NCBI RefSeq assembly: GCF_036711975.1
Contig: NC_091967.1
Location: 9,176,001 to 9,240,000, forward strand
Direction: 5' to 3'
DNA: 64,000 bases
Source: Onthophagus taurus
Lineage: Eukaryota; Arthropoda; Insecta; Coleoptera; Scarabaeidae
The notes beneath the pieces are model-generated. The model was not told where the DNA came from. It made no database searches and worked only from the letters and a program-made list of their open reading frames with translations. Below, one piece after another: positions 28,101-37,200 of the stretch (positions are counted from its first letter, which is position 1; each line of letters starts with the position of its first letter). The translations under genes and the position numbers were made by a program.

Positions 28101-31100
28101 ACTTTACTATTCGATCAATATTTACACAAACGATAATATGCAAACTCCAATTATTTTCGTTATGAAATGATCGAATGAGGTAATAGAGGCAAGAAATGAA
28201 AGAGTAGATGGTTAATATTAAAAATTTACATTTTGATGAACATTCTCGTTTATGACCGAACGTGCATAGTTTACATCATGAAATATGACCATCCAAACAT
28301 AAAGGGCAACCAAATGAGAGTGGGATTGAAAATTTTCAGTGCCACTACGAATATAATCAAATTTGCCTGCATAAACACGCTTTGTTTCGTGACATCGTTA
28401 TTGTTTTCGCGGTATAAGTTCAACTGGAAAGGGCGTAATTGAATTACATCGCGTATTGCCATACAATTTTCCATCGGTAAAAAATATAATTAAAACTCTT
28501 TGGTTTAGGCACTAAATTCCTATGAATATCATGCGTTTAATTATAATCGATTATTTAGTTTAGTTAACAATATCGTATATAAAACTAATAACCAAATAAA
28601 ATTTTAAATGCAGTAAAACAACGGACAATATAAACTACGTGCCAAAAAATTTGTGTTTATTCCAGTAGTAAATCATAACAATTGAAAAATAAATACCAAC
28701 CATTTATGTCAATATAATGTTAATCCTCACAGTTGTTTATGCATTGTCTAACTTTGTGAGGCATGCTCTGAATGAGATGGTCAATGGAATCTTGTGGAAT
28801 CTCATCCCAGACTTGCTGTAGATGGCGACGAAGTTTCTGCAAAGTGTTTGTTGCTTGTATTAAACCGCTCGTAAAGAGACCCATCATATCTCGCACATGC
28901 TCGATCGGGTTTAAATCCAGAGAGCGAGCAGGCCAGGGGAGAATTTCTACTTGTTTAGCCCGGGTATTACAACGGGGTGTAAAACCTCACGGGATATTTA
29001 AACTGTCAGGGATGATAACTAGAGGTGACTAATACCGCAACAATAAGGCACCCATAACATAATACGTTGTCTTTCTTGGCACCATAGAAGTCTGGCTCTT
29101 TTGTGAAGTTGCGTCAAAAGAATGAAGAAATGTGTTTGATGAAATGTATGATCAAGGGACAACATATGTTTATCATAGATATAGAAAGCTTCCTGAGCAT
29201 TGGAAGAAATAGCTCTTAAGGCATCTTCTACCTCCTCCTCAGTCACCGTAGACTCAAACACATCCATAGAATCTTTAACATTGTTACTAGGTATAAAAAT
29301 TTAAAAGGTCTACATCTGGCAGTCAGTCACTTTGTACAGTTCTAGGTCTAGTATTACTTCTAATGCTAGTATTAGCTCGTTTTATTTATAATTCAGCGCT
29401 AAATTGTTGTTTTTTTTATGAGCTAGAACTACTTAATAAAGAACGCAACGTTATGGATAGCTGTTCGAATTTGTGTGCATTAACATTATTCATTCAATAT
29501 AACAGACTTTTGGCTATAACGGACACTCCCTTCCGTGTATTAATGCGTTAAATCGAAATTTTACTATAGTTACAATTTGATTGTAACATAATGCTTCTAA
29601 TTTAGAACGAAGCTGAATTTTAAATATAAATTGGATCGTCGCGTTCTCGAAAATCTCGTTAACTTTTGCATAGGTAAGAATAGCGCCAAAGCCTCCGTTT
29701 GCCCTAAATCCAAATAACTCAAATTTAGTGTTAGTGCGAAGATTTTCAATAAAGATTATCCTCCGTTATGGTGGTCTTTTCCTAATGCCTTTTAAAAATT
29801 TCAGAGTTAGCGGATAATTTGAACGCGAGAAGCGTCATTTGCATTCATTACATCCGTTTTTAAGTCTTCGTTGAAAATTTTAAAATAATTTATGAAACCA
29901 TCATCAAACTCAAATCATTAATAATTTTTTTTTGACTTGCGTTTTCATGGAATTATTAATTAATCAAATAACTTTATAATAGGTTATTTCTGTAGCTATT
30001 TAGCGATGGTTAAATTAGCTGTCTTGTGCAGCCGAGTTGCTCGTTGCGATGCTTTCATTACCTCATAATTGTTAAGTAAGTTTCCAAACACAACTTCCTT
30101 TTTTCTTTTTCTGCTTTGTTGTTTCGTTTAGATTTTAATTTTTACCGTTAACCTGAAAAGTAGGGTAATCAGGAGATGATCGAATTTCAGCCAACGACAA
30201 GTTCATTTTCTAACTGATGAGGACAAGGAGAGCGATCAAAAAAGTTTGCAATGTCTTCACTCGAAATAGGTCGCTTAAAGGGTTTGTGGAGGAGAAAAAT
30301 CCAGCCGACAAGGAGCTATAATACCGCGAGTGTTCTAGAAACTTCACCAACCTACTCTTTTTTACTCATTATATACCTGGACGACCGTTGTTGAACGAAA
30401 ACTTTTACCAGACATTTTATATTGAGCGGTGCTAAAGAGTCAACAGTTACGACTCCATTAATACCAAAAGTTTTAAATCTCACTAAAACCCTTCTTATGA
30501 CCAGCTTAAAGTCCGGTTGTGTAACTTAATATCACGGATTTTCAACTTGCATTACAATGTATAAACAGTATCTTTGGTGCAAATATTGTCTTAATTAACT
30601 AGTTAAAAAAATTTCAGGAATACCACATAGCAGATAAATGTGCTACAAACACGCCGTGTACGAAGTTTGAAAAATGCGACGCATAGGATGAATTTGCAAA
30701 AATGTAAAAAATTTTTACTGTCCAGACTTAATAAACGCGCATCGATTTCAACGCAAACGTTCCAACCGTGCATGTCACACATACTTTCGACGATTGTCGA
30801 CGCAGACGACGGAAATTGAATACGTGCTTTGAATAAAATATATATAGCACTACAATATTTTTGATATTTCACAAAGAAAATCTTCCAATTTTTGCAATTA
30901 AAATTAATTTGATTATAAATCTTGTACGCATCTATTCAAAAGATAGTCAGTTTATGAAAATTTCTCGTAGCCTATAACCGAGGAGAGTTGACAAATAATG
31001 CGATATTTTAACGTCACCGCAGGCTCGAGGCAATTAATTACCTTCTCCGGGCAATAGCGTTCTCCCTGCTCCTGCTTCCCGTAATTATTCATTCTTGCGC

Positions 31101-33281
31101 AAGTGCGACCATGAAAAAAAGAAGAAAAAAACAAGAACGACATAAACACAAATAACAGGAGCACGGCCGCTCTCCGTCGGTGGCCGGAAGAGAGGCCAAA
31201 AGGCAAACAATCCCTGCTTCGTGGCCCTTAATATCCGTTTCCTTTTCCACTTAATTAAGCTTGGTATTGTTTAATTTTGCACCCAATTGACTTTTCCGTT
31301 CAAGAGGTAATATATGGAAAACAAATACTAACTTTAACAAACGACCACTTATACATATAGATATATATATTATTTAAAAAACTACTCCTAATATAAAATT
31401 TTATTTATAATAAATTTTCAATATTAAAATCTCGTATAAAATTATATCCTCACAACCGATAGGTTTAACGTTGTAGCGGCGTCATTTCGGTGTTATGGAG
31501 ATTGCGTTCGAGGCAAAGAGGTAAGCAGCACCTGCACTGCAATTTTCACGCGATTCTCCCCGAACGTAATTCCATATTAGACCCCGTAAAAATTGGATAT
31601 CGATTTCGAGGACACACTCTCTCGCATGGAAGATAAGTTACGATAGTCATATCAAATGGAGAAAAGAACGAACGGGTTTTCGTCCGGCTTCTACATCCCA
31701 TCTTCCATCTACAATTTTTCATAAGGTGACAGGTCATCGTATATTTGAAAAATCAAATGTAAAATGTTCGGATGAAAATGAACATTTTCTAACCTATAAT
31801 ATATATTAGTGATGGAACGGATAGTGATTTTGTGAAAAGCCGGATACCGGATATTCGGCATCCCCTTCGGCCGGATATCCGACATATTTATCCGGCCATT
31901 ATGGTTATAATTTCTGGTACATTTTTGAAGTGATACCCACATTATTGCGATATTTGAATAAAAATGAAATTAATAAGAAAGATGATAAGATATGTCAACT
32001 TATTTGGATCCAAGATACAAAATGAACTTTTTTGATGCTGATTTAACTAACGAAGCAACTCTAAAAAGAGGATACTTTAATTAATAATTGGTGATATTTC
32101 CACAAGGATCCTTCAAAAAATTAATTTTATAGCGAATTTTGAAAATTATTGATGAAAATTGCAATACAACAATCTGGCACTGAATAGCAATTAAAACTAG
32201 AACTAACACTAGACCTAGAACTAGAAAATTTCGGGTTTAGCCATGCATCTTTAATCCTCATCAACTAAACCTCAAATTGCTCACTCCTTGATAATCGTGC
32301 ACATCTTCGTGCAGTTAACTTGGGTTCGTTTTGTTATTGCTCACCAATCTAAATAAGTAAATAAAGATGAATCTCCAGAAAATTATTCACTGTACCAGCA
32401 TCTTCTTCGTTAATTAACTTTTCTCCCACTTTTTTCTACATAACATCCAATTTTATACAAATATTAAAACGTAATCTTAAAAAATTTAACTTTCATGAAA
32501 GATTTTGATATATTAGACTTGTTTAGATAACGTTATAGGGGAGTGCGTATTCAAATGAACTGCTTCCTTAATTGCTCAAAATCATTGACATGCACATAGA
32601 ATTTCCATTGCTAATTGAATGTTTTGTCTATAAATGTTTGCCAATTTGAAACACAAATATAATTCAATGAATGCTGAAAGCTTCTTCTCTACTATAAAAA
32701 AAAACGATCCTTTATTCTATTAATTCTATAAATCTACACAAATGATTTAAAATTAAAGATTTTAATTAATAATGTATGTTTTATTTGTTTTAGGACGGCC
32801 TGTAATAATCCCTGGAAATAAAACTTTAACTGCCGTTTATGGACAACCCTTAACACTCTCGATGGAATTTTGTGCCAATCCACCATTCAACAGGGTTTTC
32901 TGGATCGTTAAAAATCACATATATTTTCCTGGCGATTCAGAAAATGGAATTTTAGCTTACAATATAGCCGTAAATAAATTAAACGACCTTAACCAACTTA
33001 TAGTAATGTTGCTTTTATTCCCATAGAATATCTCAACACCAAATTGTCACCAAGCAGTTCTTTATATGAGTAAAGTCAGTAACGATGACGTGGGAGAATA
33101 TACTTTAATAGTGAGATCTCCAAATGGATTATCTGAAGGGATCTTTACGGTGAATATGACCTACGCCAGTGGTTATAATGTTCCAAATCCAAGTTCGAGT
33201 AGCCAAAAGAAGATCTTCGCAAGTGCCCACGTAGTTATTTTAATTATATTAATGAGTAAATTTTTGATAATAAAAGAATGA
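3854..33281 (+). CDS. Immunoglobulin-superfamily cell-surface protein, 3' part (five exons visible)
   Basis: Five exons join in phase: 3854-4123, 5378-5488, 10028-10222, 32794-32969 and 33027-33281 (TGA). All have GT/AG borders. The first four junctions are phase 1 and the last is phase 0 across a 57-nt intron. Together they encode three Ig domains followed by a short Ser-rich linker and a hydrophobic tail (HVVILIILMSKFLII then KE). The tail suggests a GPI-anchor signal or a single membrane segment with almost no cytoplasmic part. The first exon starts in mid-codon, so the signal peptide and probably more Ig domains lie to the left, outside the window or unrecognised. The product should be an extracellular adhesion or recognition protein. 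I cannot assign the family (sidestep, turtle/borderless and MDGA types were considered). The 22.6-kb third intron may hide further alternative exons. An AATAAA lies about 105 nt past the stop. Confidence 0.85.
4124..5377. other. Intron 1 (visible part) of the Ig gene
   Basis: Non-coding sequence of 1.25 kb between the two phase-1 exons. I see no repeat family or gene in it. Confidence 0.7.
5378..5488 (+). CDS. Exon encoding the N-terminal half of Ig domain 2
   Basis: Acceptor aatttcag and donor GTTTGT (a weaker but legal donor), 111 nt, phase 1 at both ends. It encodes an acidic lead-in (EMTQEPDLDVREL) and the first Cys strand (VSLGGAVQLSCPLG). The rest of the domain, with Trp and the second Cys, is in the exon at 10.03 kb. 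Confidence 0.75.
5572..5905. repeat. CTAG-rich palindromic repeat, cluster 2
   Basis: Same family as at 2.4 kb, with two inverted CGGCTAAACCCGAAT-type cores. The downstream flank to about 6215 also resembles the flank of cluster 1 (about 2820-3090), so the repeated unit is larger than the CTAG core or the segment was duplicated. It lies in the intron between the two exons of Ig domain 2. Confidence 0.85.
6037..6120. repeat. Short hairpin-forming insertion element, copy 1
   Basis: Perfect 23-bp inverted repeat (arms 6037-6059 and 6098-6120; arm starts AGTATGCAACCAATATCACA) around a 38-nt loop. A related palindrome followed by similar sequence (ACGTYGGRTACRATAATTAA, then ACACGCTGTA) is found at 37.93 kb. 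The related flank near 3.02 kb lacks this segment, so the hairpin and its tail (to about 6167) look like an insertion. Confidence 0.8.
6216..7488. other. Intron sequence, nothing recognised
   Basis: Intron 2 of the visible Ig gene. AT-rich, with no exon-like reading frame, RNA gene or repeat family that I can identify. Confidence 0.6.
7489..7822 (+). repeat. 115-bp tandem repeat, about 2.9 units
   Basis: Units start at 7489, 7604 and 7719 (TTTACAAATATTAATTA...), exactly 115 bp apart. Each has two internal copies of GTGAAGTTTTCTTTAGTAAT and ends in GGTAAGGTTAGTTTTG. The third unit is interrupted at 7822 by a transposon; its continuation (GGTTAGTTTT...ATTAATTATACCGTGAAG) resumes at about 8534. 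Confidence 0.9.
7823..8530 (+). mobile_element. 708-bp TIR transposon inserted in the 115-bp repeat (PIF/Harbinger-like, inferred)
   Basis: Outer ends are inverted (AGCTGGCC at 7823, GGCCAGCT ending 8530), flanked by TAA on the left and TTA on the right. Comparison with intact 115-bp units gives an empty site GTAAGG, so the boundaries are well fixed. Inside is an intact-looking MADF-type frame but no transposase. A 3-bp TWA-type target and a Myb/MADF protein both fit PIF/Harbinger; the inverted repeats are too short and diverged to be sure. Confidence 0.65.
7998..8204 (+). pseudogene. MADF-domain (Myb/SANT-like) protein fragment of a transposon
   Basis: The 68-codon frame contains FVISLIDMYKDISCLWKISD, then HYYDKNKRNLALEEL. 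This matches the MADF pattern: a leading helix ending in Leu-Trp, then a Pro and a Tyr followed by Lys/Arg-Asn and a second helix. In PIF/Harbinger elements a protein of this kind works with the nuclease as its DNA-binding partner. The frame covers only the N-terminal domain and ends in TGA. It is the only coding relic in the 708-bp element, so I regard it as a non-functional remnant. Confidence 0.6.
8566..10027. other. Intron sequence, nothing recognised
   Basis: Rest of intron 2 of the Ig gene, ending at the acceptor before the exon at 10.03 kb. No repeats or coding signals that I can support. Confidence 0.6.
10028..10222 (+). CDS. Exon encoding the C-terminal half of Ig domain 2
   Basis: Phase 1 at both ends, donor GTAAGT. 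It encodes the core Trp (CWTRVDS), the strand LEHVLYQEAG and the tyrosine corner EAGEYRCVAP with the second Cys. Two in-frame acceptors lie 9 nt apart (AAACAG before 10028 and CTACAG before 10037), so the domain could include or omit three residues between the first Cys strand and the Trp. The annotated start uses the upstream one. Confidence 0.8.
10223..15119. other. Start of the 22.6-kb Ig-gene intron, no gene recognised
   Basis: AT-rich non-coding DNA. One stretch at 14459-14544 could be an alternative terminal exon (good acceptor, matching phase, stop, nearby AATAAA) but has no homology I can recognise; see findings. Otherwise nothing supported. Confidence 0.5.
15120..15485. repeat. Degenerate minisatellite, unit roughly 25-35 bp
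   Basis: A dozen or more imperfect copies of a unit like GCAGTATCTAGTCTTCTATT run through the interval, with variable spacing (for example 15223-15300). Non-coding. Confidence 0.75.
15486..18090. other. Intron sequence, nothing recognised
   Basis: Part of the long Ig-gene intron. It includes a GC-richer patch near 16.85-17.06 kb. No domain, repeat family or RNA gene seen. Confidence 0.5.
18091..18511. repeat. CTAG-rich palindromic repeat, cluster 3
   Basis: The most regular copy: two nearly identical ~120-bp tandem units, each with a CGTCTCTCAAGACGGCTAAA-type centre and CTAG arms in opposite orientation. Same family as at 2.4 kb. Confidence 0.9.
18512..20284. other. Intron sequence with GC-richer patch, nothing recognised
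   Basis: The stretch about 18.8-19.75 kb is less AT-rich and open in places, but the frames show no splice-compatible domain or biased composition. Confidence 0.5.
20285..20350. repeat. CTAG-family repeat, half element
   Basis: One inverted CTAG arm pair (AACTAGAACTAACACTAGAA and its complement). Together with the half element at 21.3 kb it brackets the LINE relic. Confidence 0.8.
20547..21270 (+). mobile_element. Jockey-type LINE relic (ORF1 zinc knuckle joined to reverse transcriptase pieces)
   Basis: Order on the plus strand: a Cys-rich knuckle at 20547-20600 (CSNCGQDHLASYRGCK, typical of LINE ORF1 proteins); an RT piece from about 20692 with AVVSLDVARAFDTVW; a shifted frame with the SVTINGYS/ASVPQGSSLSPALFNIF region near 20850-20940; then the catalytic-loop variant FADDMLI near 20985; and finally KYLGVLL near 21210 and LTWKLHI near 21240. 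The frames shift several times, and the distance from knuckle to RT is far too short, so most of ORF1, the endonuclease and part of RT have been deleted. Dead element. Confidence 0.8.
21293..21350. repeat. CTAG-family repeat, half element
   Basis: AGAACTAACACTAGACCTAG followed by ATTCGGGTTTA, same family as the other clusters. Confidence 0.8.
21351..24839. other. Intron sequence with a GC-rich patch at 22.37-22.77 kb
   Basis: Mostly unremarkable. At 22370-22770 the base composition rises sharply in G+C and CpG. This could mark a conserved regulatory element or a hidden promoter inside the long intron, but I see no coding signature or core promoter. Confidence 0.4.
24840..25665. repeat. Satellite-like repeat with internal hairpin, six degenerate copies
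   Basis: The motif GATATCTCAATTCGTTTTTG followed by AGATACG (an inverted repeat of TATCTCAA/TTGAGATA) appears near 24853, 24975, 25151, 25326, 25507 and 25630. Spacings are about 120-180 bp, with shared text between copies (ATTTGCTTTAAATTG, AAATATGCAGAGTTGG). Non-coding. Confidence 0.75.
25666..28734. other. Intron sequence, nothing recognised
   Basis: Part of the long intron. No supported gene or repeat family. Confidence 0.5.
28735..29116 (-). pseudogene. Tc1-like transposase relic, internally deleted
   Basis: Reading the minus strand gives HKRARLLWCQERQ (conserved block before the second catalytic Asp), then RIMLWVPYCCGI (the MVWG block), then after a disrupted stretch WPARSLDLNPIEH with the final catalytic Glu, and a C-terminal helix region ending CINNCED and a stop near 28735. 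The distances between blocks are shorter than in a full Tc1 transposase of about 340 residues, and the frame is interrupted, so it is dead. Confidence 0.75.
29117..29267 (-). pseudogene. LINE reverse transcriptase N-terminal fragment
   Basis: The minus-strand frame reads STVTEEEVEDALRAISSNAQ, the typical pre-fingers block of non-LTR retrotransposon RTs (VT-x-x-EV-x-x-AL-x-x-I-x-SNA-x-G). It continues directly into the Tc1 relic in the same open frame, so the two elements were joined by insertion or rearrangement. Confidence 0.6.
29338..29385. repeat. CTAG-family repeat, single arm
   Basis: GTTCTAGGTCTAGTATTACT and a degraded continuation; family as at 2.4 kb. Confidence 0.65.
29386..32190. 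other. Intron sequence, one CCGGATA-rich palindrome
   Basis: Around 31845-31905 several CCGGATA/TATCCGG words alternate in both orientations, probably the end of an unidentified DNA transposon. Nothing else supported. Confidence 0.45.
32191..32250. repeat. CTAG-family repeat, single arm
   Basis: AACTAGAACTAACACTAGAC followed by TTCGGGTTTAGCC; family as at 2.4 kb. It lies about 540 bp upstream of the exon encoding Ig domain 3. Confidence 0.75.
32794..33281 (+). CDS. Exons encoding Ig domain 3 and the C-terminal tail
   Basis: Exons 32794-32969 and 33027-33281 flank a 57-nt intron (donor GTAAAT, acceptor CCATAG) that would otherwise introduce a stop. Ig domain 3 has a first Cys (LSMEFCANPP), the Trp (VFWIVKN) and a clear tyrosine corner (NDDVGEYTLIV). 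The position normally holding the second Cys is Leu, and a Cys occurs instead in STPNCHQAVL. After the fold come ASGYNVPNPSSSSQKK and a hydrophobic tail to the TGA, consistent with GPI anchoring or a stub membrane anchor. Confidence 0.85.
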
Positions 33282-33387
33282 ACGTTATGTAGAGACGAGT
33301 AGAGTGAACGACAAAGAAACGAAACGAATAAAAGGACTAACTCGTATTATTCTCCGAGAAAAGAAGAACCATTGTAAGCGTTTAATG

Positions 33388-33393
33388 AATAAA
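33388..33393 (+). terminator. Poly(A) signal of the Ig-superfamily gene
   Basis: AATAAA, partly repeated as AATAAATAAATAA, about 105 nt past the stop codon. Confidence 0.7.
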
Positions 33394-33399
33394 TAAATA

Positions 33400-34237
33400 A
33401 TTATAAAGATGACTTAATGGAACGAGAGTGGTATTTAAATGTATAGTTTTTTATTCTTTTGCAAACAAAAAAAAATGTCATAAGATAAACACGTAACAAT
33501 GTGTATAAAAAGTGATTTGTTAAATAGACGGCGCTTAAATGTATAAATTACGTGTAATTAAAATTAATAAATTATACGTCCATGTGTTATTATTTTTTTT
33601 CTTCTTTAAACGAAATATAATAAAAAATAGTTAGTAATATAAATAGTTAGTCATATTTAGAGATGGAAAATTCTCGAAAAAAGAAAATAGAATATTCTCG
33701 ATTTTGAGAATTCATGTATTGCAGATTTTATTGTCTAGTGAATGGTTGAATATGCGACAAAAATTTGTGGTTTATTACTTTTCCTTTATCTATGAGCTTA
33801 TTATTACTTCCTTCAATCTTTCTTCTGCGCAACTCCAAGATAGATTTTCCAAGGTGTACATTCATATTTATACATCAATGTAAAAATTGATAAGACATCA
33901 TTTAAATAGGATTAATCGCATATCTTGTTAATTAAATAGAAGAATGAACACACTCAAATACATGTAATTTTTATTTAAACACTGGCATCAAAACATTAAA
34001 AATTTACAAATATATTAACAAATTATTACATTTACAATATAAATAAAATATGTATATATAGCTAAATAAAAAAATAATATAAATATGTTCTTTAAAAATG
34101 GCAACAAATATGATTAAAAATTATTGGTTAATATATCAATTTTACCATTGGCTTTTGACATACATAAATGCAAACTGGTATTATAAATAACCATTTAAAT
34201 TCAATTATAAAGCCAATTATCATCATGATATATTTGT
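33400..34237. other. Convergent intergenic spacer and PAPSS 3' UTR
   Basis: Lies between the 3' ends of the Ig gene (+) and PAPS synthase (-). A minus-strand AATAAA (TTTATT on plus at about 33971) could end the PAPS synthase transcript. No gene seen. Confidence 0.5.
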
Positions 34238-37200
34238 CTAATAAACATCTTTGTTTAAACTTTGATAATAGTTCGATAAAACAGACCAAGCTTTTGGGGC
34301 CATAAAACCATCTGGAGGATTATCACCATTTCTTGCTAATCTTCTCATTTTCGTCCCAGAAATAAAATCAAAATCGTCTTTGCGTTGAGGATCGAAAAAC
34401 GTCATCTTTTTAGATTTTTTATCATAAGCTGCTACTCTAAACGGAATTATTTCAAGGGATGATAATCCTGGAGCCATTTTTAAAACCCTTGCTCCATGTG
34501 TTACATCATAAAGATTACCATCTGGAGAACCTTCAGTACCTAAATAATAAACATACAAATTATAATTTAATTTTTAATGTAATAAAATCTTATTTTTATA
34601 CCTAATGGATGTGGAACTCCTGCAGGATCTCTCCCAACAATATAAAAATTAGCCCCAGCGTTCATACGAGCTTTAGCATGCCATTGAACTTCAGTAGGCC
34701 CTGCATACAACATAGGACTTGGAAAAATCGCAAGCACAGTCGATCGTTTATCTAATACTCCCTCGTCTAAAACCGCTTGATGTTGTAACATACGAACATC
34801 CAAAGGTACATCATCATCTTTAACCCAACCACCCAATGGATGCAACAACAAAACCGGTTTTTGATAACCCCTCTCTTGTAATTGAGCTCTTGTATCGGAC
34901 ATAAGCAATGCATGACCGTTATGAATCGGATTTCTCAATTGAAACGCAAAAACAGCATCAGCACCCATTAAATTAAATTTAGCGCGCAACTCATTCGGTG
35001 TTAATCTGTACTCATCCAAACCATCATTCCAACGGATACGTTCAAGAACTTCAAGGTCCCCCCCAACCAACCAATCACCAGATTCAGAAATGATTTTAAT
35101 CGTTGGATGACCGGTATTAATCGTTCCAAATTGTCGGGCGATTCTTTCTTCTTTCCGATGATAATAAAATTCGGGTTTTCGCATTATTGCAACATATTTC
35201 TCTTTGTACATTAACGTTATGGCTGAGTAATCTTCCAAACGTTGTTTATCTTCATTTGTAACTGCCAAAACTATCGGGATACTTTGGCTCATCGTTTCAT
35301 TTCCAGTTTTTGTGAAACAATTAAAATGTTGAGATTGGAGAAATTCATCTTCGCGCATAAATCCTTTTAATGGTTGTGCCCAACCTTCACTTAATACCTA
35401 GAATAATGTAGAAAATAAACAATAATTACAAAATCACAAAATCAATGTCAAATTTCGATGCATAACGACTGAGTACCTGTCGTTAGATAGAGTGTGTATC
35501 AATAGACTCTGCGTTAATACTGGAACTAGAAGACCGAAAACTAGTAACAGCCAGATTTAGTCGTACGTCTCTCAAGATGGCTAAACCCGAATGATTCTAG
35601 TTCTAGGTCTTGTCTTAGTTCTAGTGATAGCATTAACTAGAACTAACACTAGACCTAGAACTAGAAAGGTTCGGGTTTAGCCGTGCGTCTAAAGAGCCCT
35701 TCCAAATATGAATAATCGTATAAAAGATACGTAAACACTGGATGAATGAATGGTTGAAGAAGAAGAGTTGAAAGAAATCAGCCACCATCAACATCGCGAT
35801 GATTTCAAGAACTACTTTCGAATGGATGAAAGTGCCTTTAACAAACTGTTACTGATGGTTGAACCATTTTTGAAAAGACAAGATAGAAATATGAGAGAAA
35901 GTACAAGTATTAGGGAAAGATTAAACATAACCCTGAGGTACTTGGCCACAGAAAGAAATTTTGAAGACTTGAAATTTTCTGTCATAATGTCCTCAGCAAC
36001 TATCAGCAAAGCTGAAATAGAAACCTTTATACATGTACATGTCCTACAAGACATGAACCAACTGGATGAACCAATAGTATCTCCATCATGTTGAACGTCA
36101 ACAACGTCAATTAATGGGTCGGTCATTATCACCACTTCTTCACAGGCGCGCGGCTTGAATTGAATTGAGTGTAATGTAGAAAATAAGAATTAATCCTGTT
36201 TTCAAATCATCTGGGTTAAAATAAGATACGTTTTTTCAGTGTGTTGATGGACATGTTTTGTTATCGTTACAATTAAATAAAAGTATTTAATTTTGAATGT
36301 TGCGTTTATTACACTGAGTATTGCTGGAAATATTGGCGCCAATCCTACACGGTTAATAGTATTGTCAATATCCCTTCCAATTTTCAGTATTGATTCAAAT
36401 TTGAAAATAAGAAAATCCGGATTTTTATCAATACTCCATCAATATTTACCGTCAATAAAATTTTTCACATTACTCGGTCAATATTATTATCAATATGCCA
36501 AGGTATTATCAATATTATTAATTTTTCAAATAAAAGATATTGATTCAATCTATAATTATTGAGATAACCTCAAAATATCACTTTTTGTGTCAGACCTTAT
36601 CGCCATCTGGTAGAGATATCAAAAATTGTTATTAATAATTAATAACACTAAGAAATAGTATTTCAAATTTTAATACGATGTAGCTTTAATTTGAGACAAT
36701 TTAACCGTGATTTTGCAATTACATCGTTTTGTGTACTATACAGAGGGAAATTAAGAAATTTATATTTTAAATTAAAAATAGCAAAAATTTTCAAGCAAAA
36801 GTTGTTACTGCATTGCGCCATATTTGTTTAAACTGTCAGTTTTTTGACATTTAAAGCTGTCAACGGCGTTATTTCGGCGCCTACTTTGATTGTAATTAGC
36901 TGATTTAAGACTTTCAAAAAACGCATTTTTTCTCGATTTTTTTCTTATACAACCATGTGATTTGATGTGTTCATCGCATAGAGGGACTTATCCTCTATAA
37001 AAGTATGCAAAAAAAATATATGCATCCCATTTAAAATAACAATGTTGGTTGCCATAGCAACGAAACAAAGAACAATGTAAACAAGCATCGGCAAAAAATG
37101 CGCCACAATTAATAAAGAATTTTTTATTAAACAATTCTCTTTAAAACCACAAATGGCGAAGTTATTGGCTATATTCCAGACATTTGACACACCCTGTATA

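Noticed and set aside
30952..31206. 84-codon minus-strand frame with a hydrophobic N-terminus (AAVLLLFVFMSFLFF), like a secreted peptide
   Set aside because: No family similarity, no splice partner and no flanking gene signals; single short frame in intron DNA.
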